This document shows, one piece after another, positions 7,721 to 18,980 of a DNA stretch of 64,000 nucleotides (position 1 is the first letter of the stretch; each line of letters begins with the position of its first letter). Made by a program: the position numbers and the translations under genes. The notes below the pieces were generated by a model. The model searched no databases. It was not told the DNA's origin and was given only the letters and a program-made list of their open reading frames with translations. The stretch comes from Clostridium tyrobutyricum DSM 2637 = ATCC 25755 = JCM 11008 (GTDB taxonomy: Bacteria; Bacillota; Clostridia; Clostridiales; Clostridiaceae): the NCBI RefSeq assembly GCF_000359585.1, contig NZ_APMH01000018.1:1-64000 (forward strand), given 5' to 3'.

Positions 7721-9169
7721 TTATATGTTCGGTTTTAGGTTATGCCAATTTGTGGATTGCTCAAAACTATATGCCAGATTAAATAACAGATCCTCTCTAA
7801 AATAATTACTTGTAATCTGCATTCCAACAGGGAGTCCATTTACCATTCCACATGGTATTGATATCGAGGGAACTCCTGTTACATTTGAAGGGACAATATA
7901 TAAATCTGATAAATACATGGATATATTGTCCTTTTGTTTTTCTCCAATTTTAAAAGCTGTATCAGTTGTAGTAGGACATATTATAGCATCAAATTTTTTC
8001 ATTATATCTACAAATTCTCTTTTTATTAGATTTCTAGCTTTCAATGCTTTTTTATAGTACTCATCATAATATCCTTTAGACAATACATAGGTTCCAAGCA
8101 TAATTCTCTTTTTTACTTCATCGCCAAAACCCTCACTTCGTGATTTTGTATATATGTCTATTGCATCAGCATAATCCTTAGATCTGTATCCATACCTTAT
8201 ACCATCAAATCTAGCTAAATTTGATGATGCCTCAGCGCAGCCTATTATATAATAAGCAGCAAGTGAATAAGTAGAAAGAGGAAGAGCACAATACTCAATT
8301 TTCACACCATTCTGTCTAAATACATCTATAGCCTTTTCAACACATTTTTTTACATCGGAATTAAGTCCTTCTCCAAAATACTCTTTAGGTATTCCTATTT
8401 TTTTACCTCTAATATCATCTGTAAGAATATTAGTATACTCAGAAACTTTTACATCTGCTGTAGTAAAATCTTTATTATCAAGTCCTGCAATGTTTTCAGT
8501 AAGTAGTGCACAATCTTCTACATTTTTGGCCATAGGTCCTATTTGATCCAGCGTAGATCCAAATGCAACTGAACCATATCTTGATATTCTGCCATATGTA
8601 GGCTTTAACCCAACGACTCCACAGAGAGCTGCTGGCTGTCTTACAGATCCACCTGTATCTGTACCCAAAGATAATAGTGCCTCATCAGCTGCCAAAGAGG
8701 CTGCTGACCCTCCAGAAGAACCACCTGGTACCATCTCTAGATTCCATGGATTTTTAGTGGTTTTAAAATAACTTGTTTCGGTAGATGATCCCATGGCAAA
8801 TTCATCCATATTTAGTTTCCCAAGTATTATTCCATCTTCTTGTTTTATCCTCTCTATTACGGAAGCATCATAAGGCGATATATATCCTTTCAGCATTTTA
8901 GAGGCACAAGTATTTTGCATTCCTGCCACACTTATATTGTCCTTGATTGAAATTGGGATTCCAAATAGTCCTCCCTTTTTTTCATTAGAAACTAATTTTT
9001 TATCCAATTCTTTAGCTCTTTTTAATGCTTCTTCTGAAGATACATATAAATATGCATCTACTTTACAATCCAGACTATCTATTCTATCTAAATAAAGTTT
9101 TACTACTTCTTCCACTTTGATTTCTCTATTCAATATCATGTTCTTTAATCCATGTGCAGTAAAATTCAT
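7721..9169 (-). CDS. gatA: Asp/Glu-tRNA amidotransferase subunit A
   Basis: Amidase-signature subunit that hydrolyses glutamine and passes ammonia to GatB. 482 residues. The Ser-cisSer-Lys triad is visible: GIPISIKDN carries the lysine, GGSSGGSAA the cis serine and [10 protein letters not shown] the nucleophile. The middle gene of the operon, 38 nt after gatC and 34 nt before gatB. Confidence 0.98.
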   Translation of the reverse strand: MNFTAHGLKNMILNREIKVEEVVKLYLDRIDSLDCKVDAYLYVSSEEALKRAKELDKKLVSNEKKGGLFGIPISIKDNISVAGMQNTCASKMLKGYISPYDASVIERIKQEDGIILGKLNMDEFAMGSSTETSYFKTTKNPWNLEMVPGGSSGGSAASLAADEALLSLGTDTGGSVRQPAALCGVVGLKPTYGRISRYGSVAFGSTLDQIGPMAKNVEDCALLTENIAGLDNKDFTTADVKVSEYTNILTDDIRGKKIGIPKEYFGEGLNSDVKKCVEKAIDVFRQNGVKIEYCALPLSTYSLAAYYIIGCAEASSNLARFDGIRYGYRSKDYADAIDIYTKSRSEGFGDEVKKRIMLGTYVLSKGYYDEYYKKALKARNLIKREFVDIMKKFDAIICPTTTDTAFKIGEKQKDNISMYLSDLYIVPSNVTGVPSISIPCGMVNGLPVGMQITSNYFREDLLFNLAYSFEQSTNWHNLKPNI

Positions 9170-9207
9170 TAATTTGCCTCCATAAGTATATTATTAAAAT
9201 ATACTTT

Positions 9208-9492
9208 TCACATAATCTTAGGTACTATAATATAATCTTTAATATGTTCAGGAAAATTTTTTATAACTGCATCAGTTTCAAGAGACTTTTCTACATTGTC
9301 TTCTCTAAATTTATTTTCCATATAATATGGGTTTATAACTACCTCTTCATCTTCTACATTTAATTCATTTAAGCTGTTTACATATTCAAGCATTTTATTT
9401 AGATCATTTATTAATACATCTTCTTCACTTTCCTTAAATTCCAATCTTGCAAGTTTAGCAACATAATTAATATCTTCTTTTGTAATTGCCAT
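9208..9492 (-). CDS. gatC: Asp/Glu-tRNA amidotransferase subunit C
   Basis: The 94-residue belt subunit that wraps GatA and GatB and stabilises the complex. The start MAITKEDINYVAKLARLEF and the later FREDNVE stretch are typical of the family. First gene of the operon. The 58-bp palindrome at 9514-9571 ends 21 nt upstream of its ATG, leaving only the ribosome binding site (AGGTGGAG) between. Confidence 0.96.
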   Translation of the reverse strand: MAITKEDINYVAKLARLEFKESEEDVLINDLNKMLEYVNSLNELNVEDEEVVINPYYMENKFREDNVEKSLETDAVIKNFPEHIKDYIIVPKIM

Positions 9493-9513
9493 GCTTACTC
9501 TCCACCTCTAAAC

Positions 9514-9571
9514 AATTTTAATATTATGATAAAAATATAATTAATTATATTTTTATCATAATATTAAAATT
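9514..9571. repeat. Perfect 58-bp palindrome upstream of gatC
   Basis: Two 29-bp arms, fully complementary with no spacer; I checked every pair outward from the centre between 9542 and 9543. All pairs are A:T except one G:C (9528/9557). Both strands carry TATAAT across the centre. A weak -35 (TTGTGT, 9573-9578) lies on the gatC side of transcription, with TAAAAA 17 nt on, so the gatC promoter probably overlaps it. There is no U-run, so it is not a terminator. Function unknown. Confidence 0.9.
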
Positions 9572-9632
9572 TACACAACTATATAAAAATAAATTTATCA
9601 CATATTTATATAAATTATAGTAAATTCCTAAA

Positions 9633-9662
9633 TAAAAAATGAGACAATCAAAAGATTGTCTC
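9633..9662 (-). terminator. Terminator after small membrane protein gene
   Basis: Perfect 9-bp stem GAGACAATC/GATTGTCTC with a 4-nt loop, followed on the minus strand by ATTTTTTATTT. It closes the unit ending with the small membrane protein and separates it from gatCAB. Confidence 0.92.
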
Positions 9663-9668
9663 TAAATA

Positions 9669-9938
9669 TCAATAAACCCTCATATACACAAAAAATATAG
9701 CAGCACATGCTATTAATACACAAGTCACAGGATACACTATAGTCTTAAAATTATTTCTATAAAACAACATGTTTATTGACCACAAAATCATAGTTACAAT
9801 TATACATAACTGAAATACATAATAGCCATTAAAATACTTTATATATACAAATTGATATGTGGTAAGAAGTGTCAATATCAATGAAATAATAGTAAAAATA
9901 ACGCCTATCCATCCTAGGAAACTTATTGTATTTTTCAT
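9669..9938 (-). CDS. Small three-helix membrane protein, unknown
   Basis: 89 residues with three predicted membrane segments (about residues 6-29, 40-57 and 66-86) and short charged loops. No family recognised. The frame opens at 9962, but GGAGG is placed 6 nt before the ATG at 9938, giving the start MKNTISFLGW. It follows ligA by about 70 nt and ends at a strong terminator, so it may be the tail of the pcrA-ligA unit. Confidence 0.7.
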   Translation of the reverse strand: MKNTISFLGWIGVIFTIISLILTLLTTYQFVYIKYFNGYYVFQLCIIVTMILWSINMLFYRNNFKTIVYPVTCVLIACAAIFFVYMRVY

Positions 9939-10011
9939 TTTTATCCTCCAATATCCAAGCATAAAAAATTTAACTATATTAAATTAAATCATAATACATG
10001 ATAAACCTTTT

Positions 10012-12036
<2,025 letters not shown>

Positions 12037-12047
12037 TTAATTGTCAT

Positions 12048-14288
12048 TTATACTGCTTCAAGTCTTGCAACTCCATACATGAGATTTTTTATTCCATTTT
12101 TATCAAAAGCTATTGTCAATTTTATATCACTGCCATTTTTACTTACACTTACAATAGTACCTATGCCAAATTTATTGTGTTTCACTTTCATACCTGCCTT
12201 TACATTTTCAGCCTTTAATGTATTGACAATTTCTTCACTTTTATTTTTAATTGTAACATCACGTTTGACTTCAAAAGATGTTTTTTTAGTCATTCTAGGC
12301 ATCCATGACTTATTGTCATTAAAATTGCTTCTATTCCCAAAGGTTGTTATATTATTATTAATATTATCATATTCCTTCAAACTGCTTGATATTTCACTTA
12401 GAAACTCAGATTGACTATATGATACCATTCTTCCAAAAACTCTTCTACTTTCAGCTGAAGTCATATATAATCTTTCTTTTGCTCTGGTTATTCCAACATA
12501 GCAAAGTCTCCTTGACTCTTCCATTTCAGCTGAATTTTCGAGAGACTGGCTTCCTGGGAATATTCCATTTTCCATGCCAACCATAAATACAACAGGAAAT
12601 TCAAGTCCCTTTGCACTATGTACGGTCATGATTACTACACTATCTGCATCTTCATCAAAATTGTCTATATCAGATACAAGTGTGACTTTCTCCAAAAATG
12701 CTGACAATGATTTATCTTCAGATGTAGATTCAAATTCTACAGCAGCTGATACAAGCTCCTTTAAATTTTCTATTCTGCTTACAGATTCTGCATCCTTTAA
12801 ATCCTTGAGTTTATCAATATAGCCTGTAGTCTCTATAACTTCCTTTATCAAACTGGAAACTGAGATTTTATCCCTACTTCTTATAAAGCTATTTATAAGG
12901 CTTACAAATTTTTTTATGGAAGAAACACTTCTCTTGGGCAGGCTCAGTACTTCATCTATATCAAGTAATACGCTATACATACACTCGTCCATAGATGCAG
13001 CAAAATTCTGTACCTTATCTACTGTAGTATTTCCAATACTTCTTTTTGGTTCATTTATTATTCTTCTCAAGCTTACGTCATCAAGAGGATTATTTATAAA
13101 TTTCAGATAGGACATTATATCCTTTATTTCCTTTCTGTCATAAAATTTTAATCCTCCAACTATTCTATATGGTATATTGCTCTTCATAAATACATCTTCA
13201 AAAACTCGGGACTGAGCATTTGTTCTATATAATATGGCAAAATCCCTATAATGTTTATTTTGTTCTCTGCAAATTTTCTTTATTTGACTTGAAACATACA
13301 TTCCCTCATCTATATCAGAATAAGCCCTATACAACTTGATCTTGTCACCATTGTCATTCTCAGTTCTTAAAACTTTGGTCTTTCTTTCAGAATTATTACT
13401 TATAATATCATTTGCAGCTTTTAATATATTTGCCTTTGATCTATAGTTCTGTTCAAGTTTTATTACCTTTGTATTGGGATAGTCTTTTTCAAAGTCCAGA
13501 ATATTTCTAATATCCGCACCTCTCCACTCATAAATACATTGGTCGTCATCACCGACTACACATATATTCTTATGAGACTTTGCAAGCAATTCAACTAATT
13601 CATACTGTGACTTGTTGGTATCCTGGTATTCATCTATCATTATATATTGAAATTTTCTCTGATAAAACTCAAGTACATCACTATTTTCCTTAAAAAGCTG
13701 AACCGTTTTATATATTAAGTCATCAAAATCCAGTGCGTTGTTGTTTTTTAATTTTTTTTGATATAGCATATATACATCTGCAACCTTGTTTAATCTAAGG
13801 TTGGATTCATTTTCCATTTTATACCTTTCAGCAGATATTAGATTGTCCTTCTGTGAACTTATTTTATTTATTAATTCCCTGCCTGTTATATATTTTTCGT
13901 CTATATCCAATTCTTCCATGCATTGCTTTATTAGAACTTTTTGATCATAGCTATCATATATGGCAAAATTTTTATTATAACCGAGTTTATCTATTTCTCT
14001 TCTAAGTATTCTTACACAACTTGAATGAAAAGTAGAAATCCACATATTATCTGCTTCATTTCCAACAAGTGCTTTCACCCTGTCTTTCATTTCTCCAGCA
14101 GCTTTATTTGTAAAAGTTATAGCAAGAATTTTAGAAGGATAAATATTTAGATCCTGAATCATATGAGCTATTCTGTAAGTAAGAACCCTGGTTTTACCAG
14201 ATCCCGCTCCCGCCAGTATTAAAAGTGGTCCTTCTATAGTAGTAACAGCTTCATATTGTTCTTTATTTAAAAGGTTTCTTAAATTCAT
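12048..14288 (-). CDS. pcrA: ATP-dependent DNA helicase PcrA (UvrD/Rep)
   Basis: Superfamily 1A 3'-5' helicase for repair, rolling-circle replication and removing transcription complexes. 746 residues. Walker A is GAGSGKTR, motif Ia is TFTNKAAGEM, motif II is DEYQDTN, motif III is GDDDQCIYEWRGA, motif IV starts with LEQNYRS, motif V is TVHSAKGLEF and motif VI is VGITRAKERL. The C-terminus is a Tudor-like tail (VKHNKFGIGTIV) that in PcrA contacts RNA polymerase. CAGGAGAGG before the ATG at 14288 decides the start over the upstream TTG at 14312. Operon with ligA. Confidence 0.98.
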   Translation of the reverse strand: MNLRNLLNKEQYEAVTTIEGPLLILAGAGSGKTRVLTYRIAHMIQDLNIYPSKILAITFTNKAAGEMKDRVKALVGNEADNMWISTFHSSCVRILRREIDKLGYNKNFAIYDSYDQKVLIKQCMEELDIDEKYITGRELINKISSQKDNLISAERYKMENESNLRLNKVADVYMLYQKKLKNNNALDFDDLIYKTVQLFKENSDVLEFYQRKFQYIMIDEYQDTNKSQYELVELLAKSHKNICVVGDDDQCIYEWRGADIRNILDFEKDYPNTKVIKLEQNYRSKANILKAANDIISNNSERKTKVLRTENDNGDKIKLYRAYSDIDEGMYVSSQIKKICREQNKHYRDFAILYRTNAQSRVFEDVFMKSNIPYRIVGGLKFYDRKEIKDIMSYLKFINNPLDDVSLRRIINEPKRSIGNTTVDKVQNFAASMDECMYSVLLDIDEVLSLPKRSVSSIKKFVSLINSFIRSRDKISVSSLIKEVIETTGYIDKLKDLKDAESVSRIENLKELVSAAVEFESTSEDKSLSAFLEKVTLVSDIDNFDEDADSVVIMTVHSAKGLEFPVVFMVGMENGIFPGSQSLENSAEMEESRRLCYVGITRAKERLYMTSAESRRVFGRMVSYSQSEFLSEISSSLKEYDNINNNITTFGNRSNFNDNKSWMPRMTKKTSFEVKRDVTIKNKSEEIVNTLKAENVKAGMKVKHNKFGIGTIVSVSKNGSDIKLTIAFDKNGIKNLMYGVARLEAV

Positions 14289-14371
14289 TAAATCCTCTCC
14301 TGTTTTTATCAATTAATGTTCTTTCTCTGTTTAATATTATAACATTTTAGTTGAAATTTAATCATAGGAAT

Positions 14372-14397
14372 AGAAAAATGTGCTCTTCTAAGCACAT
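14372..14397 (-). terminator. Terminator between yerC-like gene and pcrA
   Basis: ATGTGCT and AGCACAT form a 7-bp stem with a 6-nt loop, followed on the minus strand by TTTTTC. It ends the pseudouridine synthase / yerC-like unit, so pcrA must have its own promoter or depend on read-through. Confidence 0.8.
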
Positions 14398-14419
14398 TTC
14401 AATTTAGACTGTCATATAT

Positions 14420-14719
14420 TTATTTATTTTTCAACCTATCCAATACAATTTTATATCCATCACTGCCATAATTCAGGCATCTATTTACCCTGCTTATTGT
14501 AGCAGTACTGGCACCGGTTTCTGAGGCTATGTCCATATATGTTTTTTTATTTTTCAGCATCTTTGCTACCTGAAGTCTTTGTTCAAGCGCCTTTATTTCA
14601 TTTATAGTACATATATCATCAAAGAATCTATAGCATTCTTCTTTTGTTTTAAGAGAAAGTACAGCATCACATAAATAATCCATTTGTTTACTTTTAAATT
14701 TGGATTTGTACTCTTCCAT
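14420..14719 (-). CDS. YerC/YecD-type TrpR-like DNA-binding protein
   Basis: A 99-residue TrpR-superfamily repressor-like protein (YerC/YecD family). The helix-turn-helix is in ALEQRLQVAKML through TGASTATISRVNRCLN (about residues 45-84). Members bind DNA, but no ligand or regulon is known to me. In Bacillus yerC also lies just upstream of pcrA, and the synteny holds here with a terminator between. GGGG 8 nt before the ATG serves as ribosome binding site. Confidence 0.88.
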   Translation of the reverse strand: MEEYKSKFKSKQMDYLCDAVLSLKTKEECYRFFDDICTINEIKALEQRLQVAKMLKNKKTYMDIASETGASTATISRVNRCLNYGSDGYKIVLDRLKNK

Positions 14720-14788
14720 CAGCTCAACCCCTTGTCTATAACTTCTAACTTATAATACTTTAATTCTATCATGTATTAAAGTATTAAT

Positions 14789-15526
14789 CTATAATAAATC
14801 AATCATATTCAATTCCTTTTTAAGTGTTTCCATCTCATTATCAGTTAATTCTCTATAATTACCTTCGCTTAAACTATCATCCAATTCTATAGGCCCCATT
14901 TTTATTCTCTTTAAATATACTACATTTTTTCCTAGTGCTTTAAACATCCTCTTTACCTGATGAAACTTTCCTTCTTGTATCGTTACATTTACCATAGATC
15001 CATCTTTATCAGCTTGTATAATATCCAATTCAGCTGGCATGCACTTATATCCATCATCAATTACTATACCACTTTTAAAAGCTTCTACGTCACTTTTATC
15101 CAATGCTTTGTCTATTTCTGCATAATATGTTTTATCTACATGCCATTTTGGAGCTATCAATCTATGATTTAACTCTCCATCATTAGTTAAAATGATAAGT
15201 CCAACTGTATCTTTGTCAAGTCTGCCTACAGGAAAAGGTTTAAATGTCCTATACTCTTCATCTAAAATATCTATTACTGTCTCATCATAATTGTCATAGG
15301 TTGCAGACACCACTCCAGCGGGCTTATTCATGAGGATATATATATTATTCTTATAACTTATAACCTGATCATCAACCTCTATTTTATTCTTGTCTGTATC
15401 TATTTTTTCAGAACTATTTTTTATGATTACTCCGTCTAATTTTACACGGCCTTTTTTTACAATATCCTTTACCTGCTTTCTAGTTCCATATCCTAAATTC
15501 GATAAAATTTTATCAAGTCTCTCCAT
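14789..15526 (-). CDS. RsuA/RluB/E/F-family rRNA pseudouridine synthase
   Basis: Isomerises a uridine of ribosomal RNA to pseudouridine. 245 residues: an N-terminal S4 RNA-binding domain (MERLDKILSNLG, residues 1-60) and the catalytic domain with GRLDKDTVGLIILTNDG, where the aspartate is the nucleophile. Length and the SEGNYRELTDNEM tail fit RsuA-type enzymes, but RluB-type cannot be excluded, so I give no symbol. The frame opens at 15565. The conserved MERLDK start at 15526, preceded by AAGGAGG, is the family's usual N-terminus. Confidence 0.9.
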   Translation of the reverse strand: MERLDKILSNLGYGTRKQVKDIVKKGRVKLDGVIIKNSSEKIDTDKNKIEVDDQVISYKNNIYILMNKPAGVVSATYDNYDETVIDILDEEYRTFKPFPVGRLDKDTVGLIILTNDGELNHRLIAPKWHVDKTYYAEIDKALDKSDVEAFKSGIVIDDGYKCMPAELDIIQADKDGSMVNVTIQEGKFHQVKRMFKALGKNVVYLKRIKMGPIELDDSLSEGNYRELTDNEMETLKKELNMIDLL

Positions 15527-15584
15527 AAATTGCAAAACCTCCTTGTTTGGATTTACAAAAAGCAATTATATCTATTCTATCATA

Positions 15585-15622
15585 TAAAAATAAAACAGCC
15601 TAATCAGACTGTTTTATTTTTA
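15585..15622 (-). terminator. Terminator of the transglycosylase gene
   Basis: AAAATAAAACAG and CTGTTTTATTTT form a perfect 12-bp stem with a 10-nt loop containing the gene's TGA stop; the 3' arm itself supplies the U-run on the minus strand. Confidence 0.85.
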
Positions 15623-16284
15623 TAATATCCGATTACCTTTTGAACATAATTTTGTGTTTCATAAGGAAGTCTTGATATCTTGGATATACTGTCAACTCCT
15701 CTTGAGGCCAATGTGCCAGAACCTGCATTATACGCAGCAAGGGCCATTTCCCTTGAGTTTCCATACATATTTAATAATTTTTTCAAATATTCAGTACCAC
15801 CATCTACATTTTGTTCTACATCGTAAGCATCTGTTACTCCAAGTTCTCTGGCTGTTCCAGGCATAAGCTGCATAAGTCCCATGGCTCCCGCACCAGAAGT
15901 GGACTCAGGATTAAAATCAGATTCTTGCTTAATAACAGCCATTATAAAATCCCTATCCACTCCATATTTTCTAGATGCCTTATCTACAGCCTCATCTATA
16001 GTCATATTGCCACTTTTTATATCTTCCTTTACTCCAGTATAGATATTGTTTAATCTTTCACCTGCACCATAACCAAGATTACTTAAATCCTCTTGCCCAA
16101 TATTTAATTTTGACAAATCTATATTTCCATTACTATCTGACATGGAATTAATTAAGCTTTGCATTATAATATCAAATGAATCTGAATTTTGAAATGCAGT
16201 TTTAAGAACTTGAGTCATCATTTGAAATTCTACCATTTTTTGTACATTCATATTGTTATCTTCTAATATACCATCTAAACTCAT
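15604..16284 (-). CDS. Lytic transglycosylase (SLT domain)
   Basis: Cleaves the MurNAc-GlcNAc bond of peptidoglycan with 1,6-anhydro product. 226 residues. The SLT domain fills the C-terminal half: catalytic glutamate E121 in IKQESDFNP, then GAMGLMQLMPGTA and the AYNAGSG motif. The N-terminal 100 residues are helical and unlike the family core. No signal peptide is seen (it begins MSLDGILEDNN), so export is unclear; similar leaderless SLT proteins occur in clostridia. Downstream of the Y_Y_Y repeat protein, 73 nt apart on the same strand. Confidence 0.9.
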   Translation of the reverse strand: MSLDGILEDNNMNVQKMVEFQMMTQVLKTAFQNSDSFDIIMQSLINSMSDSNGNIDLSKLNIGQEDLSNLGYGAGERLNNIYTGVKEDIKSGNMTIDEAVDKASRKYGVDRDFIMAVIKQESDFNPESTSGAGAMGLMQLMPGTARELGVTDAYDVEQNVDGGTEYLKKLLNMYGNSREMALAAYNAGSGTLASRGVDSISKISRLPYETQNYVQKVIGYYKNKTV

Positions 16285-16357
16285 TTTCTCACCTACCTAT
16301 GAATATTTAACAATATTATTTATTATCGCCTATAAAAATATTATATTTAGTATTTAT

Positions 16358-18361
16358 TTAATTCGCCTTAAATGAAAAAATATCATAATCTTCATAAGCA
16401 CTATTACTATACTGACTTTTACAGAGAACCATTATCTTATACTCGTCATTATCAAAAGGAACAAATGTGTAATTGTTTTTTTTGCTGTAATTTTGAACTA
16501 GTGTCCAATCACCTTTTTCCATAGTATAAAACTCATAAAGTACATCCAGTCCGCCTTCATTATAAGCATAAAAAGTAACTGGTTTATTTATAAAGAATTT
16601 ATTTTTTTCACAAAATACTTTTGTATCTGTAATTGGAACTGCATCTCTTACATCTATATTAAAATGTTTTTTACAATCAAAATCAGAATCACTTTGAATA
16701 TTTTTAGCTAATACATCCAAAGTATACTTTCCACTACATTTAGGTAAAAAGGCATAATTTTTTTCCTTTATAAAGTCTGTTTCCTCAACTTTGTGTCCAT
16801 TTATATTAATAATATATTTTACTATAATATTTTTAGTATCCTGTGCGATTATACTTATACATATCTTATCTCCTACCATGTGATATTCTCTAACAGGACA
16901 AAGTATATAGTCAATATTGGCAGGTATGTAATCAAATACTTCTATGCTCTTTATTAAATGACAATCATATTCTCTTTTAGAATATATGTCTCTAACTCTC
17001 CCTTCGAATTCATAAAAACCTTTTTTATCAGGTGTAAACTCAATCCAGTTATTTTTATTACAATCTGTTTTTTGAATTATTTTTCCATCTTTTATTATTA
17101 TAAAACTATATCTTAAGTCCAATCCTCCTGAAGCAGAGACTACAGCTCTTATAGTTTCTCCCTTTAATATTTTGCTATCTTTGTTTAAAGTAATATCCTG
17201 AATTACTACAGGCTCACTACTTCTATGATCTATAATAAAATTCATATAATCACAAGTTTCATAATCTCCAGTATAGGATTTATCCTTTACAAACAGCATT
17301 AATTTGTATTTTCCAGGTTTTTTACTTCTCCATACATAACTAGAAGAGCTTATATATCCAGAGTCTTCAATTTCTTCTCCTTCAATAACATATTTGTATA
17401 ACAGCTGTTTACCTCCTATAACTTCTGAACTAATAGTAATATTTGTATCCTGAAGTTGAGGAGAATTTAAATCTGTTGTAAAATTCTTTATAATTATATC
17501 CTTGTATTTTTTTATACTGAAATTAAAGATTGCCCTATCATCAAATTTATCTGCAGAATACATATCTTTTGCGAAACACAACAGTTTGTAATCTCCTGCT
17601 TTTTTTTCTACATAACTTACAGTTTTTTTAGTAGAATAGTTTTGTATACATTCCACTTCCCTATTTGAATTTATTTTGAAGAACTTATATAGTATGGTTC
17701 TATTTTCTTCACTTTCAGATATAACTTTAAAACTTATTTCAGAATCCTCAATTAAATTATTACTTAAACATTTGAAATCTACTATCTCTACTTTTTTTAG
17801 CTTTTCTACTGAAAATTTTGCCTTTTTAAAATCATCAAAGTCGCTTTTGGAGTATATGTCCTTGCATTCTACTAGTATCTCTCCACCTTTTTCTGACTTT
17901 AACGTGTAAAAAAGTGTGTTATCTATAGAATAATCTCTTATAAGCTGCCATTTTTTATCTATTCTTATCCAGTATCTGTACATAAGAGGTGTTTTATTAG
18001 AATCTACAAATATTCTTATTTTGTCTCCCAATGCGAACTTATCTTTATTTAAAATAATACTGTTTATAAGCTTTTCCTGTACATCCCCTATAATATAATT
18101 CATTCTAGATACATAGTCAAAACTCTTATTACTATCTTTGCTCTTAGCTTGTACCATAATTATATATTTTCCGTCTTCTTCTGGAATCCATTCTACAGCC
18201 CGTTCACAAGTAAAATTTTTTAATACTCTCCATGTTCCATTACAACCTATCATGTACTTGTATAATAATTCCCCATCGAATTGATTTTCTATGTTTATAA
18301 CAACTTTAGAATTTTTCTTTTCAGGATTCTCTAAACTACAATTTATAGATAATTCATTCAT
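16358..18361 (-). CDS. Seven-repeat Y_Y_Y (triple tyrosine) domain protein
   Basis: 667 residues made of about seven tandem 90-100-residue beta-sandwich repeats. Each has a core like LLYKYxI (near residues 33, 123, 217, 313, 410, 505, 597), an aromatic mid-strand and a closing GxYxIMVxAKxxxSxxxFD. This is the Y_Y_Y / three-tyrosine type also found in sensor ectodomains. There is no signal peptide, membrane segment, kinase or enzyme domain. It may be exported by an unknown route or bind a partner in the cytosol; its neighbour is a wall lytic enzyme. The frame opens at 18376, but the ATG at 18361 lies after the GGTGGGGG site. Confidence 0.8.
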   Translation of the reverse strand: MNELSINCSLENPEKKNSKVVINIENQFDGELLYKYMIGCNGTWRVLKNFTCERAVEWIPEEDGKYIIMVQAKSKDSNKSFDYVSRMNYIIGDVQEKLINSIILNKDKFALGDKIRIFVDSNKTPLMYRYWIRIDKKWQLIRDYSIDNTLFYTLKSEKGGEILVECKDIYSKSDFDDFKKAKFSVEKLKKVEIVDFKCLSNNLIEDSEISFKVISESEENRTILYKFFKINSNREVECIQNYSTKKTVSYVEKKAGDYKLLCFAKDMYSADKFDDRAIFNFSIKKYKDIIIKNFTTDLNSPQLQDTNITISSEVIGGKQLLYKYVIEGEEIEDSGYISSSSYVWRSKKPGKYKLMLFVKDKSYTGDYETCDYMNFIIDHRSSEPVVIQDITLNKDSKILKGETIRAVVSASGGLDLRYSFIIIKDGKIIQKTDCNKNNWIEFTPDKKGFYEFEGRVRDIYSKREYDCHLIKSIEVFDYIPANIDYILCPVREYHMVGDKICISIIAQDTKNIIVKYIININGHKVEETDFIKEKNYAFLPKCSGKYTLDVLAKNIQSDSDFDCKKHFNIDVRDAVPITDTKVFCEKNKFFINKPVTFYAYNEGGLDVLYEFYTMEKGDWTLVQNYSKKNNYTFVPFDNDEYKIMVLCKSQYSNSAYEDYDIFSFKAN

Positions 18362-18471
18362 AAATATATCCCCCACCTAATCAATTCACATTTCAAAATT
18401 CATAACATATACTTATTTTACTTTAAATTATACTATAGTACCATATTATGTAATAGGGTTTTTTTATATTT

Positions 18472-18903
18472 TTACATATTTATTAGTTTAATCAATCCAT
18501 TTTTTAATCTTTCATCATCTTTTTTCGTTCTTTTCTTTGGATTATAAGTCTTGCCACCACTTCTTCTAACTTTTGAAGATATATGCCTTTCAAAAAGAAG
18601 TCTATCTATATTTTCATCATCATATATATATCCTTTGGGACTTATTGAATAACATCCCTTCCCAAGTGACATGGCAGCTACTCCATAATCTTGAGTAATT
18701 ACTATATCACCTTTTTTTACTTCATTTATAAGAAACATATCAACACTTTGAAAACCACTATCTACATACTTTATAGTACTGTAATTACTATTTAAAACAT
18801 GATTTATATCGCAATACATTATAACTGAAATATTATTGCTTCTTGCTGTTTCTTCTATTATATCTTTTCCTGGGCAGGCATCTGCATCAACTAATATCCT
18901 CAT
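18472..18903 (-). CDS. YaiI/YqxD-family protein (DUF188)
   Basis: A 143-residue conserved protein of the UPF0178/DUF188 family, which resembles PIN-like nucleases by fold. Seen: MRILVDADACP at the N-terminus, DSGFQSVDMFLI, GDIVITQDYGVA and the basic KVRRSGGKT stretch. The aspartates in DADACP and ITQDYG fit a metal site, but no activity is established. Single gene between pgi and the Y_Y_Y gene; start ATG after GGAG. Confidence 0.88.
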   Translation of the reverse strand: MRILVDADACPGKDIIEETARSNNISVIMYCDINHVLNSNYSTIKYVDSGFQSVDMFLINEVKKGDIVITQDYGVAAMSLGKGCYSISPKGYIYDDENIDRLLFERHISSKVRRSGGKTYNPKKRTKKDDERLKNGLIKLINM

Positions 18904-18920
18904 TTATTCTCCTCATATAT

Positions 18921-18960
18921 AAATCCCCGCTTCACCACAGTTTAAAGGATGAAGCGGGAA
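18921..18960 (-). terminator. Hairpin after pgi, probable terminator
   Basis: Stem CCCGCTTCA/TGAAGCGGG (9 bp, GC-rich) with a 15-nt loop directly after pgi. The 3' tail on the minus strand is GATTTATATAT, a weak U-run. Confidence 0.65.
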
Positions 18961-18980
18961 AATTAAATTTTATCTATATA

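Noticed and set aside
9514-9571. gatC-side intrinsic terminator
   Set aside because: Palindrome has no U-run and no loop; the real terminator of the neighbouring unit is at 9633-9662.
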